From positions 248,569,582-248,633,581 of the forward strand of contig CP136061.1 of the NCBI GenBank assembly GCA_032622095.1: a DNA stretch of 64,000 bases, given 5' to 3'. Below, piece after piece: positions 46,430 through 59,442 of the stretch. The notes below the pieces were generated by a model that worked only from the letters and a program-made list of their open reading frames with translations, did not search any database and was not told the DNA's origin. Made by a program: the position numbers and the translations under genes. The stretch comes from Siphonodentalium dalli (lineage: Eukaryota; Mollusca; Scaphopoda; Gadilida; Siphonodentaliidae). The stretch's first letter is position 1. Every line of letters begins with the position of its first letter.

Positions 46430-47658
46430 GTTGATTTGTCGCATATATACGTGGACCAAATGAGCTATAAACTGGAAATTGTTATCATTAATGGGGAGGT
46501 CAAGTGACCAATTTTGAATGGGGATTTCCACGCAAATCTGCAGAGCAAAAGTAACAGAGTTGCGCATACTTCTGAGTGTGACTTGATGTTGTATTGGAAA
46601 CAGCAGGTATTTGTCTGGTTGGTCCACTTGGAACTTGTTGCATTAAAATGTTGGTATATTTAATATTGAATTTTATATTGATTTTTCAAATGTAGGTCAT
46701 GTGATTTAATTCCAGAAAAAAATTCTCAAAAATTTATTTATTGCAAAAGTTTTAATTTACTTAGCGCATCTGCCAGTTAAATGTTGTGACCGTTCATGAT
46801 ATGCTAGTTCAGACATGAACGTATTGCGTATCCTTCTACGTTCAGTGTAGTGTCATTATAAAGTACCGGGGGTTTGCGCCGGGTCACCTGGCGCAACGAA
46901 TAACGTCAATTATACGACCGCTAGAATTAAATCTTTGTGCTCCGTGGGTAGTTCTTAACTCTATTCTGTTACAGGGCCCGGATTTTCCTTCAATAGGAAA
47001 TGTATTTAGTTATTTCATCGTGTTTTATTAGAAAAATACTTCCTCGAAATTGTAAAGTATTAAATTGTACAGTCTGCGCATGCGTGACATCTGCAACAGA
47101 TGGTAATGTAAAATGACGGAATCATTAAATTTCGGAACGAAATGTTCCGTAATTCGGGTCTTTTGATAAATTGTCACATATATTAAGGACCAAATAAATT
47201 ATTTCTCTCCAGAATATTGAGCTTACAATATATTTCACTGGATAAAAGCAAAATATATTTGGGGATAGTGAGCACCAAATATCACCGTCTCGATTGAGTT
47301 CAACCATTCGTTCCGTTTCCGGCTCCTATCAGAGAAATGTTTTATTTCTAAAATGGTGGCCGTCGTGGATTTTCTCGCTTCGATTGGCAATCTTTTAATA
47401 AAATGAGCTAATGTGTACAAGTTATCACTCACTGTGGTGAATTTTCTTGTTTACAATGTTATTCATTTGTTAAAGTTGAGAAACTATTCTCTATATCCCT
47501 AATTGCAAACACCCAGTAAATCTATACAGAGCGACTTGACCGCTGGAAGCAGCAATCTGCGAAAGCGGTCATGTTGACCTAATGATATGCCTGGTTTGGT
47601 TCCCGAACAACTGCTTCATACATAACTTTTGTTCCGGAGATTTGCATGGAAATCCCCA
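46430..47658. other. No gene seen
   Basis: AT-rich sequence without recognised genes. Short open frames on the - strand only. Confidence 0.5.
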
Positions 47659-48048
47659 TTAACCCTTTACCCAACAAACCGGCCAAAACCGGCCAAATAA
47701 AGCTTCAACAGCCTAAAATATCTTCGGTCTGTCTCAATAGAACCATACAAATATGGATATCATTGGAACCGGCTCCTTGACCACATTGTGATAGTTACAG
47801 TTATACCCTGTGCCAATGCATTCTCTTATATATGCGAGTCGACCATAGGTCGCCTCGCATATATAAGAGAATGCATTGGCCTAAAAAAAATCTTTTTTTA
47901 CCATTTTTTCTTACATTCTTTAACAATTTTATAATTTTTAATGTGTTAAGCCAATGCATTCTCTTATATATGCGAGGCGACATATGGTCGACTCGCATAT
48001 ATAAGAGAATGCATTGGCACAGGGCCCTTTTGTTGGGTAAAGGGTTAA
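47659..48048. mobile_element. TTAA-flanked MITE (piggyBac-type), copy 2
   Basis: Same element as 37604-37973, with TTAA-CCCTTTACCC at the left and GGGTAAAGGG-TTAA at the right. This copy keeps two full palindromes of about 66 bp (47812-47880 and 47951-48018), of which copy 1 retains one and a half. The very high identity between copies indicates recent activity. Confidence 0.85.
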
Positions 48049-49220
48049 AACAATTGACGTTTTACGTATTGCTTTCGGTAGTTAAACATTGTGTATGTCT
48101 ATGTCACGATGCTGTTAGTTTTAGTTGCGGAAGTAAGACCGCACAGAGATGAAATATTCCTCGAAAATAGCACAACTACACATCAAATCTACCCTCACGT
48201 GACACATATACATGTACCCAACCCTCCCGTGACACATATACATGTACCCCTGCTCATGAATCCGAACACTAAGTCTTTCTGTCAAATTGCTTCATAAATT
48301 CGAAATTATTCGAAACAGCGGGCGAGGCTCAACGCGAAGCTATCTTTGGTCGACAATCGATAAGACAACATATGATTATCCAAAACAAGGGGATTAGATC
48401 GACCACTATCATTGATCGCAATGACATAACAGAAAACGTGCTACTTGGTTCTTTCAATTATGAGCAGCGTTTATGTGTACTAAAGTCCACGTACTTGAAA
48501 ACTAATAGACGGAAGTATCTACCAGCCAAATTATTTGGCACTCATTCTGCTGAAATAGTCGCAGCCGCTATTTATTCGTGAGGCGGTGTCTATAGGCAAA
48601 TGGCAAATCGGATGATTGGGTCAATCATATCGGAATCGACGACAGCGTGTGTCGTAAAGGATATAGTGTGGTCGTTGGGCGATTAGACCTGGAATAAATT
48701 GGTAACGAAACCGGTTTGGTCTCAAAATGTGCGGATTGGTTTGCAGAATGAACATTTAAAAATCCACTAAATTCTACAAAATTTCCAATTAAACCTGGCG
48801 TCCAAAATGGCTGTTCGTATCGTAAAATGCTGAATTTCTGTGGTAGGTCCACTAATTAATGCGAAATTCCTATTAAATTGAAGCATACACAAACAATTCT
48901 TGGGTCGTAAACATATAGCTGTCGAATGTCTGTCCCGCAATGGCAGCCACAATCGAATAAAACTTACAATTTGTACAAATTTGAATAGCCAGTCCTATAA
49001 GAGAGAACACTTGCGAGAAAGAATGGGTGCAGAGTATAAGAGACACTTTTTGTTATCAGAGATGTAAGAATTATCTCTAATGTATCTCACGAGAGAGCAA
49101 GCGAAAGCAGGGTCTCACACAACGGTTAAATCACGACTTTTGGGCGCCCTGAAATGGAAAAATAACGCAGTTTTGTCTGTACTGTTTATCTTGATTCGTG
49201 TGCTATAAGCTATGTGTAAT
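48049..49220. other. No supported gene
   Basis: A 27-bp direct repeat (GTGACACATATACATGTACCC) occurs twice at about 48199-48250. An open frame at 48372-48581 (about 69 codons) matches nothing I recognise and has no splice or codon evidence worth calling. Confidence 0.4.
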
Positions 49221-49309
49221 GGTTAGAGCACAAGAATAGTTCTTTACCAGAATAAATCGAGTCGGAGACGAGATTTATTCTGGTAAAGAACTATTCGCGT
49301 GCTCTGACC
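49221..49309. repeat. Long hairpin (arms of about 38 bp)
   Basis: GGTTAGAGCAC ... GAATAGTTCTTTACCAGAAT AAATC pairs with its inverse ending GCGTGCTCTGACC, with only a short loop (about GAGTCGGAGAC) and near-perfect arms. Without flanking family evidence it may be a tiny foldback element or a transcribed hairpin. Confidence 0.7.
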
Positions 49310-52300
49310 TACTTAGAGCACAATTGACCGCACATAATGCGATTATCTCGAAATACGCAATTGATCGTAAGTTGAATACGACGTACAATCCGTGCGCTGA
49401 CCGAGATGAACACAATGACCCGTTAGCCACACCAATCATCGTGATTACCCATGCAGTGATCGCCGTTGAATGTGAATAAATATGTCCGAAGCGACACGGA
49501 TTAACGTGTGACGCGTTTTCACAAACCAAGTCACTCGCAGATGTGTTTGTAAAGTCAAATGTGGAAGTCGCATGATTGTGTCTTACTATTACTATATACA
49601 TTGTATAAGTGGATCATGAATTCCGAAGAAGTCTGTCTCCCAGAATGATGACATGGAATTTGGACCTGTAACCAACAACCAACTACTTTTTGCCAAAGGT
49701 AATGCGGCACATCATTATTATGTGACAAACGTGTCGCCTTTTCAAGAAACTGTTTCGAAATTACTACCATAATAGTCCATTGGTTCCTCCAGATTCTCCA
49801 GATACAAGTTCTATTGTTAGTTATATCGGATATGTGGAGCGCTATATAGTGAAGTGGTGATTCTGTTGGATCATTGGATATATCACTATTTAGTGGTTCT
49901 AAATGTAAATGTTAATTCGTTTACTTTCATCGTTGGATTAGTGGTCCTGAGAATATTTTCGGAACTGGATTAGTTTTGTGGAATAATTATAATAAATGTA
50001 ATTATTCTACTAGTTAATAAATAATTCAACCAATGCATGTGTTACTATTGCCACTCCCTGCGTTCGTCTTGTTGATGTATGTATATATATTGTATTTTTG
50101 GTAAATCACACCCAATTCCCAAGGCTGGCAAACTAATATTTCAGTGATATCCCATTGTTCGAGACGCGCCACTCTTAACAAACAAATCGCGCGGTCGTTT
50201 CAATGTAGCTTCAGTTATTATACAAGAGAACGTGCATCCCCCCACCCGCACTCCCCTTATACGCCGTCCCTATATATGTGCCTGCTTAGTATATTAGAGG
50301 TGCATACATAGTAACGGCGTATAATGGCAGTGTGTTTGGGGGAAGCAGAGCGCTGTTCGTGCCCCTGTGGCCTCTGGTAATTGAAGCGACTTCGAAGCGA
50401 CCGTGCGATTTGTCTGTTGTGAGTTGAGTGTGCCTAACAATGGGGTAATCATTGAACTATTCATTCGCCAGCCTTGGGATTCGGTGTGCTTTACCAAAAA
50501 TCAGGGAACGATTGCAACAATGGGATTGTGCTCTAAGTAATTATACAGTTAAATTGGATTTAATATGGATGTATTGATTCTGTGACCTGTTCTAGAATCA
50601 GAAATATATGTACTCAGATCAGTCTCGTGAATGTGAACTATCATCATTTATTTTGATATCTACAGCATCAAACCTTTCAAAATTCGCTGCTATAGAACAG
50701 TATGAGAGATATTCATCGAGTACTGGGAAACGGTGTAGATCACATTGTCTCAAATTAGTAGTCATAGTTGCCTCCAATCAAGTGGTGAAAAACGAATATT
50801 TTGCTTTTATCACAATAATTTATGGTGGTATATATACTATGTAAGCAATATATCAAAACATAGAGCACCACAGACTATCTTAAATAGATCCTAAACTTGA
50901 CCAACATTGCCTACACACTCTACGGCAGATACTGTGTTTATACCTGAAAATTATATTTGGTTATATTTAGCAAGGTCACATATACATGTATGCGAAACGT
51001 ACTACCTTTTCTGCAAACGCATCACCAAGTGTACACTTTCTTCCTACTGTTACACGTATACATGTACGATGTCTTTTGCATACAATACCATAAGTAGCAA
51101 CATTAAGTGAACTGTCATCGCGGAAATAACAGCTTTAAACGGACATGACTAATTCAAACCCTAAAATCTGTGTATACGTAATTCGGGAACAGGGGTCTCA
51201 AAATATACACATTTTAACTATTCCTGAGCGAATTCGTCGATATAGCGATAAAAACGGGTTTTGTTTGTTATATTATTTGATAAATTGTATATCGTTTCAT
51301 CTGTTCCGGTTACATTTTTCTAATCAGCCGATCTTCCGAGTGATGCCGACAGCATTCGTGTGTTTTCGGAAAACAGTGCAGTCTCGATACCGCCATGTTT
51401 GTGACGTTGTTGTTTTCCAAGTTTCCCCAGCGTCTCTATCATATTCGGTGCGCGATAAGGCGTTTCTGTTGAATCTTATTTGTCCATGCGAGAACAAAGG
51501 TCTCTGTTGACAATGATTTAAGGAGGGAACGGTTCTCTAGTTTGTTACACAATGTCAACATGGATTTTAGTCATTTACTTTTTATCTACGGAACACATTA
51601 ATTTTTCTCAACTATATATTTGAGTCACATCGCAATTTTATATAGTCAATAACAGTTGATCATGACACTATACACTATAATTCGATGGTCCGCGTATCAC
51701 AAGATAAAAAAAACAATAAAACAACAACAATTGAAACCCTCTAACAGAGACACTTTTGTCACGTCCTTGGTTCAGGGTTGAATTGTTCGTGACTCGACTA
51801 TTTTCTGACTTGAAGTTTTGAATTTTTTAAATGTTTTGTTTGAAGCTGAAGTGGTCACACAATCAGCCTTGTTATGTGACGACACCCTGCTAACTGCGTT
51901 CATCTTTAATGAGTCACTGTGCGTCAACGGTATACATATCACCCATAAATAGCATCAATCAAGAGCGCACACAGTACCACAGCTTTGTCCTCCTCAGAGC
52001 CGTCATCACTACAACAGTATCACTCCCAGTGTAACACACAACCAATCACACATAAATAGATCGCAACTGTGTGTGAAGCAGCACGATGACACAACGACGG
52101 GTGGAATTCAGAAACCTGACACTCGCCAGGTTAGACAACAGTCTACCGATCCAAAAGCTCCAACCACGAAATCAGTTACTCAACATGTAAAAGACAAAAT
52201 CCATCATTCAACTCGACGAAACAGACAGACCCGTGGATAATTCAATAGCAGCTGACACCTCCACCACGCCTAGCCTCCAGCCAACTACATGTACAGTACC

Positions 52301-52433
52301 AAACAACCAGCGCCACTCACATCAACGCGCGCGCCCATGACTGTGTACATAACGACTAAAATTATTGCTTCTTGGTCCTGATCGAAGTCAAATGGTGCAT
52401 GGTGATGTAGTGGTCACATTATGATGAAAGTAC
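49310..52433. other. No supported gene
   Basis: Several open frames of 60-121 codons occur, the longest at 51145-51510 on the + strand. That one starts inside a dispersed repeat phrase (AAACGGACATG, also near 34216) and shows no domain. AT-rich, with repeats of low clarity. Confidence 0.45.
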
Positions 52434-52602
52434 CTGCAATATGTGACCCGCCATATCAAATCCAGTTGGAAGTCGGGATTTTTTTTTACCCTGTGCCAAT
52501 GCACTGATTCTCTTATATATGCGAGTCGACCATATGTCGCCTCGCATATATAAGAGAATGCATTGGCCTAACAATTTTTTACAATTTTAATAATTATACT
52601 TC

Positions 52603-53035
52603 CATGGTGTAACCAAGGAAGTATATTGTTTTTCTATTGGGGCCGTTTTCCGTTTTATTGAAAATACACAGAAACTAATTGGAGGAGGACCGTGAAATCT
52701 CTAGGGAACGTAGGCATCTAAGGGATACTGAAAATGAAGGTATCGCGATCTCGCCAGAACGCTTCGCCACGGAATGAAATTAAAAAATAAAATATTTTTC
52801 ACTATTATTATTATTATACTTCCATATTTTAATATGGGAGTATATTGTATTTCTGTTGAGGCCGTTTGCCGCTTAATTTGACATACTGAGAAAAATAATG
52901 GCACTAGGAACGCGAAATTTCTTGGGAATGTAGGCACCAGAGAGCCACTTAAAATAAAGGTGTCCGGATTTCAACCTAATGTTTCTTTACAGAGTTATCG
53001 CCCATTTATGTTTCTCCATTTTTCTCTATTATTAT
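52603..53035. repeat. Tandem dimer of about 215 bp
   Basis: Two diverged copies each start at TATACTTCCAT, pass through GG(A/G)AGTATATTGT, GGCCGTTT(T/G)CCG and GGGAA(C/T)GTAGGCA, and end near an ATTATTATTAT run. Non-coding. Confidence 0.65.
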
Positions 53036-53630
53036 TATTCTTCTGCCCTTATATCTCAGGAACCGCTAAATGCAGAACGCTGAAATTTGCTGTGTATGTA
53101 CAGCTCATACAGTCGATGGCGGTCGAGACATTACGAACTTTGTCCAATCATTGACTGCAGAGTGGAGGAAGGGTGTTCAATGTCGTAAAAAGTAAATTCC
53201 TCCGATCGCGACCAAACTTACATGTCATGGTCTACATTTCACTCTGATAACGATGCCGTGAAAATTGACAGAATGTTCAAAATAATAAATTTCTCTCCCT
53301 AATGGAGGAAATGGCTGTTGTTGAAGCTGGAGCGCAAGAGAGGGTGAGACCAGGCCCGAGAAAGCAGTAGGACCATGCCGGGGTTGTGAGACCAGACCGG
53401 GTGGTGAGACCAGGCAGACCGGTGGCGGATGTAAACGTCAGATTTAGCAACAAAAAAAAAAAAAAACAACAAAAAAACAAGTCCAGCGCTGTAAAAAAAA
53501 TTATTGCTTTTTTCGAATTGGGAGAGTGATGCTGACCCTATTGTACTACTTGTTAGTTTTTTGGCCCAACCGTTACCGACCTTCGACCGGGACAAAAAAT
53601 TATCTATTTATAGCATCACATCTAAATGGG

Positions 53631-54310
53631 CTAATTATTGAGCAAGATTAATACAGTAGCAGTTACGGCGGTATCCAGTAGTTACGATTCGAAAGTTTGA
53701 CCACTCTACTGTAAAAGCAACCTGCCCAAAAGCGACCTCGCTTCCGGCGGGTTCAAACTTTTGACAAATTTCAACGAAAATCAAAGGGGGGAAATTTTTC
53801 AAAAAATCAGACATCAAGATAAAACAAATTTGATAAGTGGATGTGATAGCTAATGATCAGGCGCAACTTTGTCATGTCTGCTTCCATCGCCCTAAAGCCG
53901 ACGGTTTTCTCTTGGCGAGGCTTTATAAGGTAAATGAGAATAGTTAAGTGCTGTACCACTAACCTATTTTTTCTGCCAAATCGAAACGGGCAAACGAAAG
54001 AGCGAGCTAATGCAGGACCGGGTATTTTGATATACCGTAGATAATTTCCCAAACTTTGAGCGTTCTACTATATAAGCAACCTGCCCAGCAGAGAGCTCGC
54101 ATTCGGGTGGGTCGAAATATGTAAATTCCACCGAAAACGAAAGGTGGAAAAATAATCCAAAAATCAAACATGGGGATATAACGTTTTTGATAAGTGGATG
54201 TTATTAGGAGTATCAACGCGCCACTTGAGTGCGATTTGCTGAGTTTTGGAGTGAACGGATTACTCATGGCGACGCTAGAATTGTATCGCATAACGTACGT
54301 ACCACTAACT
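53631..54310. repeat. Degenerate tandem repeat of about 340 bp, block 1
   Basis: Two units share GTAAAAGCAACCTGCCCA-like, CGGGTTCAAA-like, CGAAAATCAAAGG and TTTGATAAGTGGATGT phrases at a period of about 340 bp. A further block with the same phrases lies at about 56105-56800. Confidence 0.6.
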
Positions 54311-55344
54311 TAATCGTATCTTGTATGTGATCATGGAATAATATTTACCGTTTATATCAAGAAAAATAGTATGACTATTTGTGCACTCAATTGTCATGTC
54401 TTGACATTACACCCCAGTCCGTGCAAATTTCACAAATTCGCTTTAAAAAAAAATGGAAACAGATGCAGCATGTCCGTTGTGCGCCCGATCGCATATTATG
54501 CTACGCACCTGTCCGACTAGGTCAGTTCGATTCTATTGTCTTATATTAATAGCATTTCATTGAATACGAAACAGTTCTTACGTTAATACATATCACACAT
54601 GTAACTATTATAATCCATGCCAATATATTCGAAGCGTTTGCCAATGCTAACATCGAGATGATGTTCAAGCTTTTAGGCATTTCATTTTTGTTATCTGTTC
54701 CATGATGTATATCAGTGTTTGTCGGGCGGCAAATATGTATCGTAAACTTGAATCATTCCAATCACATACCACCCACTGTATATAGAAATCACCGTCATCG
54801 TGCAGTATCTGACAAACTTTACAAGACATTTATTTCCGTGAAACACAAATCGGCTCTTGTTTGGATTTGAAAGGGCCATATTCGCATTTGTTGGAAGACA
54901 TAACAATGCGACCTACATGTAGTTCGCGATAACATTAACAATCTGAACAATGTGATCGCCATGTTGCGATGAAAGGGGGCCATGTATTATTTTGTTTATA
55001 TTTAGTGTATATATAAAGGGATGTGCAGTGGACTAATGTACTATCTAAGCCTCCAAATAATTAAAGGGCTGGCAACGTTTGTGTTGAATAGGTCGGTATA
55101 CTATACACAGTGGTGCATTGGATACATTACATTAAGCCATCGTGAATTTATCATTGTTGCGTTATTACTATTACGCCACCGGGGTATACTGTGCTTGAAA
55201 ATTTAATATCCAGTTATCCACTGGTGTTATGTGGGATTAGGTCGATGCTGCAAATGGGTCACTTTAAAAGCTGTAGCGCTTTAAAAGCTGTAGTGTTACC
55301 CCAAATGCGGTATTTTCAATAAAATAGTCCGACACAGATTAGCA

Positions 55345-55520
55345 CATCGTAACCCCGACCTGACCTTGACCTTTAAAACTGCCAATTCAAGGTCAAATTG
55401 GGTAAAACGGATGGATTTCGACGACATTTGATACCTAGGGTTACTTTTCTCCGGTGTTTTAGAGTGGACCACGACCTGACCTCCGACTTTTAAAATAGTC
55501 AATTCAAGGACGAAGTCGGG
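55345..55520. repeat. GACCTTGACC-type dispersed repeat segment
   Basis: Contains TGACCTTGACC, ATTCAAGGTCAA, GATACCTAGGGTTAC and ACGACCTGACC phrases. The same phrases recur, inverted or direct, at 56930-57310. This style is common in lophotrochozoan dispersed repeats. Non-coding. Confidence 0.5.
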
Positions 55521-56104
55521 CCCACTAGCCAGTGTAATAAAACGCGAGACAGTTTAGAGAATGTAACGTATGACACGAGAAACGGGAAAACGTGGTATAT
55601 GGAAGTATCCAAATTTCCTACATGGAATTTGAAAGCTAGTTATTATTAAAATACTCCACACTTTTATAATCACTTTATTTCGGAAAGTATGAGTAGTAGA
55701 AAACTAAAAGTTGGTAAGTATGTTGGGGCAAATGAGTTTTATGCCTTAGTCGCCTAACGAATATTGTCCGCGCTTTCTTCGCAGAGTTATCTCCCCTTAT
55801 ACGAAAACATGTCATTTTATTATCTCGGAAATTATAAGGAGCAGAGCATCGAAAATTGGACCGTATGCACAACTCGATATGCCCTACAGACCAACGGCAT
55901 CAAAACTTGTGTCCGAGCTTTTCCTGAGCAGTTACCGCCCATAAAAATGGACACACTATACATGTACACCAGGATGAATAAACCAATGAGTACAGAGCTC
56001 AATTGTTTTTATTGCATATTCCGAATTGGACGAGAGATTCGGACTCGAATATACCGCTTGAAAATGTAAAAACCAGTACTTTCCGCGTTACTGGGTACGG
56101 AAAT

Positions 56105-56800
56105 ATTGCAACTACTTTTCCCACCAAATCCAAACCGGCTGGTTAAAGAGCAAGATAATGTCGTAGCATGTACGTTGACATACTTTATGTACGTCCCAGA
56201 AGTTTGACGGCTATACTATAAATGTAAGATGCCCAACGGAGAATGCGTGTCAGTGTGGGTTGAGACTTTAGGAAAATTCCACGAAAATTGCAAAGGGGGG
56301 AAAATTCAAACATCGAGATAATTTGTTTTGACGAATACATCTGATGGCTAGTGTTCACGCGCATCCAGAGGGCGATTTTCTAATTTTCAGATGGAACGGT
56401 TTACTCGCGACAACGCTAAATATCATAAATATGTATACTTCTGTAGTCTATCACTAGCCGATTTTTAGCCCCAAATCCAAACGGGCTAATGTAAGAGCGA
56501 GTTTAATGCGGTGTTATGTAAGCCGATATACTGTAGGTATGCCTAAACAATTTGACCTCTCTAATATAAACGCAACCTGCTCAAGAGAGTGTTTGTGTTG
56601 GGTGGGTTCAGATTTGGCAAATTCCACCGAAGATCAAATGGGGAAAATTACTCCGAAAATCATATATTGAGATAAAAACTTTTCGATGAGTGGATGTGAT
56701 AAGTAGTATCTAAACGCAAGATTAGTAAACTTGTTAATGATTTATATTGAACGGTTTAACCCTGGTAGCGTATAACGTTGTAACGGGTGATATATATATA
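56105..56800. repeat. Degenerate tandem repeat of about 340 bp, block 2
   Basis: Further units of the block 1 repeat, with AACGGTTTACTCGCGACAAC, CAACCTGCTCAAGAG, ATTCCACCGAAGATCAAATG and ATGAGTGGATGTGATAAG. The units of the two blocks are too diverged for recent expansion. Confidence 0.55.
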
Positions 56801-56929
56801 ACTCAAATTCAAACCCTCTCTTCATGACGCAAATTCAAACGGACTTATCAAGAAGCAAGGCAAATGCATGAATATGCTCACCGATATACTATATAGGTAT
56901 GTCCGCTCTACTGTAAAAGTAACCTATTG

Positions 56930-57310
56930 TCACGATTTGACCTGTCCAAAACACTCCCCGGACAAAAGTTTTCCTAGGTATCAAAGTTCGTCGAAATCCG
57001 TTCGTTTTACCAGATTTGACCTTGAACTGACCATTTCGAAGGTCAATGTCAGGTCGGGGCCACGACTTGACCCACCCAAAAGACTCCCCGGACAAAAGTA
57101 TCCCTAGGTATCGAATTTCGTGGAAATACGTCTGTTTTACTCGATTTGACATTCGATTGACCTTTTAGAAGACCAATGTCAGGTCGGGGGTCACGATTCG
57201 ACCCGTCCAAAACACTCCATGGACAAAAGTACCCACATTTATCAGATTTTGTCAAAATCCGTCCAGCAGTTTTCCCGGCCATAGCTGACAGACAAACAAA
57301 CAGACAGACA
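56930..57310. repeat. Tandem repeat of about 125 bp ending in GACAGACAGACAGA
   Basis: Nearly three units share CACGA(T/C)TTGACC, CAAAA(C/G)ACTCC(C/A), GGACAAAAGT, CCTAGGTATC and AATGTCAGGTCGGGG. It ends with TCCGTCCAGCAGTTTTCCC and the ACAGACAGACAGAAGT tail. Non-coding. Confidence 0.75.
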
Positions 57311-57784
57311 GAAGTACCAAAATATATATTAAATTTAGAAATGTCAATGCAAGTCCACCATCGGATTGTAAGGCACCGATATGCATTCGCACGAAGAGGA
57401 ACACACATTATACGCATAACACTCACATTGAAGTATATCTGATTCCATGGAATCTGACCTCTAGTTTGTTCTTGTATTCTTTAATAATTTTATAATTTCA
57501 CCCATACAGAGCCCCAGACAAACATGAGCAGACGACACTCTTCTATATGCTTCTATATATGTGTGGGGCTCCCTGCAGGGTAATGGATGTTTTTTATTTT
57601 ATGTCCTAAAAATTGTAAGAAACAGTTATTTAAAAAACATGATAAAAAATTGTTAAGCCAATGCATTCTCTTATATATGCGAGGCGACATATGGTCGACT
57701 CGCATATATAAGAGAATGCATTGGCACGGGGTAAAAAAAATCCCGACTTCCGACTGGATTTGATATGGCGGGTCACATATGCAG

Positions 57785-58202
57785 TTCGACTATCCTACCC
57801 GGACTTCGGCTGGTAACGTATCAACTACTACCGAAGCAGCACATTTATTTGCAGAGTTGTATGTGACTCATTATATACTGATTGAGAAATTACGCCAACC
57901 ATATGCTTTGGGTTTAGAAAAGGCATGGTCATTTCTGGATGTTTCCACCTTCTTCTGTGTATATATGCCGATATATACATGTATTTAGATATATACTAGT
58001 GGATGAACCAGGCGTTTCACGGGTAAAGTTGGCAAAATTAAAATTGAGACAGTTACAATAAATTAGGAACTGTTGATTGCTAAAGCTCCCTTCATCCTTT
58101 TTCCGGGCTTGTGACCGGCTGATTGAGTAGAGGACAGTGTAAAAGGCACAGCAATCTATTATAAACAGTCAATGATAAAGAGCGCACGTATCGTGCTTTG
58201 TC
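57785..58202. other. No gene seen
   Basis: An open frame from 57779 begins inside the terminal repeat and shows no domain. No other feature. Confidence 0.45.
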
Positions 58203-58230
58203 TTCATTCTCACTCACACTCACACTCACA

Positions 58231-58278
<48 letters not shown>
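58203..58278. repeat. (CA)n microsatellite with (CTCACA)n start
   Basis: CTCACTCACACTCACA-type hexamer repeats pass into a pure CA run of about 44 bp. From 58279 to 58940 there is no recognised gene. Confidence 0.95.
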
Positions 58279-58279
<1 letters not shown>

Positions 58280-58940
58280 CAATATCCCGTCGAGATAGAG
58301 ACTTCGTCAAGGAAAAATTGCTACCGTAAGTAGAAATGTGAATGATGCAATATTCCCTTGGTTTGTGATAAATGATCGAGTTCGAGGAAATGTTACAGAC
58401 TGGTTTATGCGATACCATATATATATCGATGTACTCGGCAGAAATATTATGAAATTAGGTGTCACTCGACTGACTCGAGTATTGGATAGAAACCCAATTC
58501 ACTCCAGTTTTCCGCTTGTGGGATGTTGATATCAATTACATAGTAACTCGCACATTAGTTTTCCCTCAGTTCATGCTGCCACGTACTGCATTATTTACTG
58601 GCACCTGGGAAATGCGTGTCACAAAATACAAAGTACATCATAAAACCCGAACAAAAATTAACAAACACGGGTATGTGCATCGAATGAATCTGCCGACAAA
58701 TGAGCTAACTTCTTATAATAAGACCAGCGATGATAGCCCAGATTCAGAATCCCAGACGTAATATTCAGAAGCCGAATTGGTTTGGATCATTCAATGGTTT
58801 CCTAAATTCTTCTTCATGCTTCCGATTTGATGCATCTATTCATGTGGAAATATATCAATAATTAGGTAAACGTGTTACATAAATTAAATGTAGCATCATA
58901 TATTCCATGTACTGATAGTCTTTTATGAAAACTAAGACGT

Positions 58941-59442
58941 TTAAAGGTACGGTTGGCCTTGGCGGTGGGTATCCTGTGAAAATATTTCCACCCGTCAAAA
59001 ACCGCCACAAACAGACAGAACAACAAAATGTAGACAGACTTTGTCCGTATACAAATAAGAAATATCGCATAAACAGTATGTTATTGTCATATTTTTGACC
59101 ATTGTTATGTAAACAAAAGCATAAAAAGTAACTTTTCTGGTGTTTGTTTATATTATGATAGTAAACATAAAGAGCGTTCTTTGTTGGTGAATTCCTGATA
59201 TGGAACGAATAAAGAGCGTTTATGCCATTTGTGTGTGATTAGCCAACAGCATTGTGCTGTCTTCTGTAACACAATCAGACTCTTGCTTAGGTAAAATATA
59301 GTAAATCTTTATGATAACATGCTGTTTACGCGATGGTCATGGTATATATGAACGAAACTGTATGCGTTTTAATGTTTTTCTGTTTACGGTGATTGGAACA
59401 AATATGAATATTTTCGACAACTAAGGCCTCACGTGCCTTTAA
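58941..59442 (+). mobile_element. TTAA-flanked element R1, copy 2 (reference)
   Basis: TTAA-AGGTACGGTTGGCC...CTTGG at the left and the inverse (CTAAGGCCTCACGTGCCT-TTAA) at the right, 502 bp. Direct copy of the diverged element at 1727-2193. Its first bases (AGGTAC) resemble those of the elements at 40131 and 40869, so these may share a mobilising enzyme (inference). Non-coding. Confidence 0.75.

Larger units (their letters stand above)
52434..57784. mobile_element. Candidate 5.3-kb element bounded by inverted repeats of about 140 bp
   Basis: The left end reads CTGCAATATGTGACCCGCC ATATCAAATCCAG...GGAAGTCGGGATTTTT and runs into CCAATGCA plus a palindrome of about 66 bp. The right end is the inverse (57640-57784) with only a few differences. 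TGCA lies at both outer borders, which may be a 4-bp target duplication, although one extra A interrupts the left side. The interior holds only repeats and no coding region, so this is either a large non-autonomous element or two inverted solo copies that happen to bracket other repeats. Confidence 0.5.

Noticed and set aside
51145-51510. 121-codon plus-strand open frame
   Set aside because: Starts within a dispersed repeat phrase, no recognisable domain, and no splice or conservation evidence.
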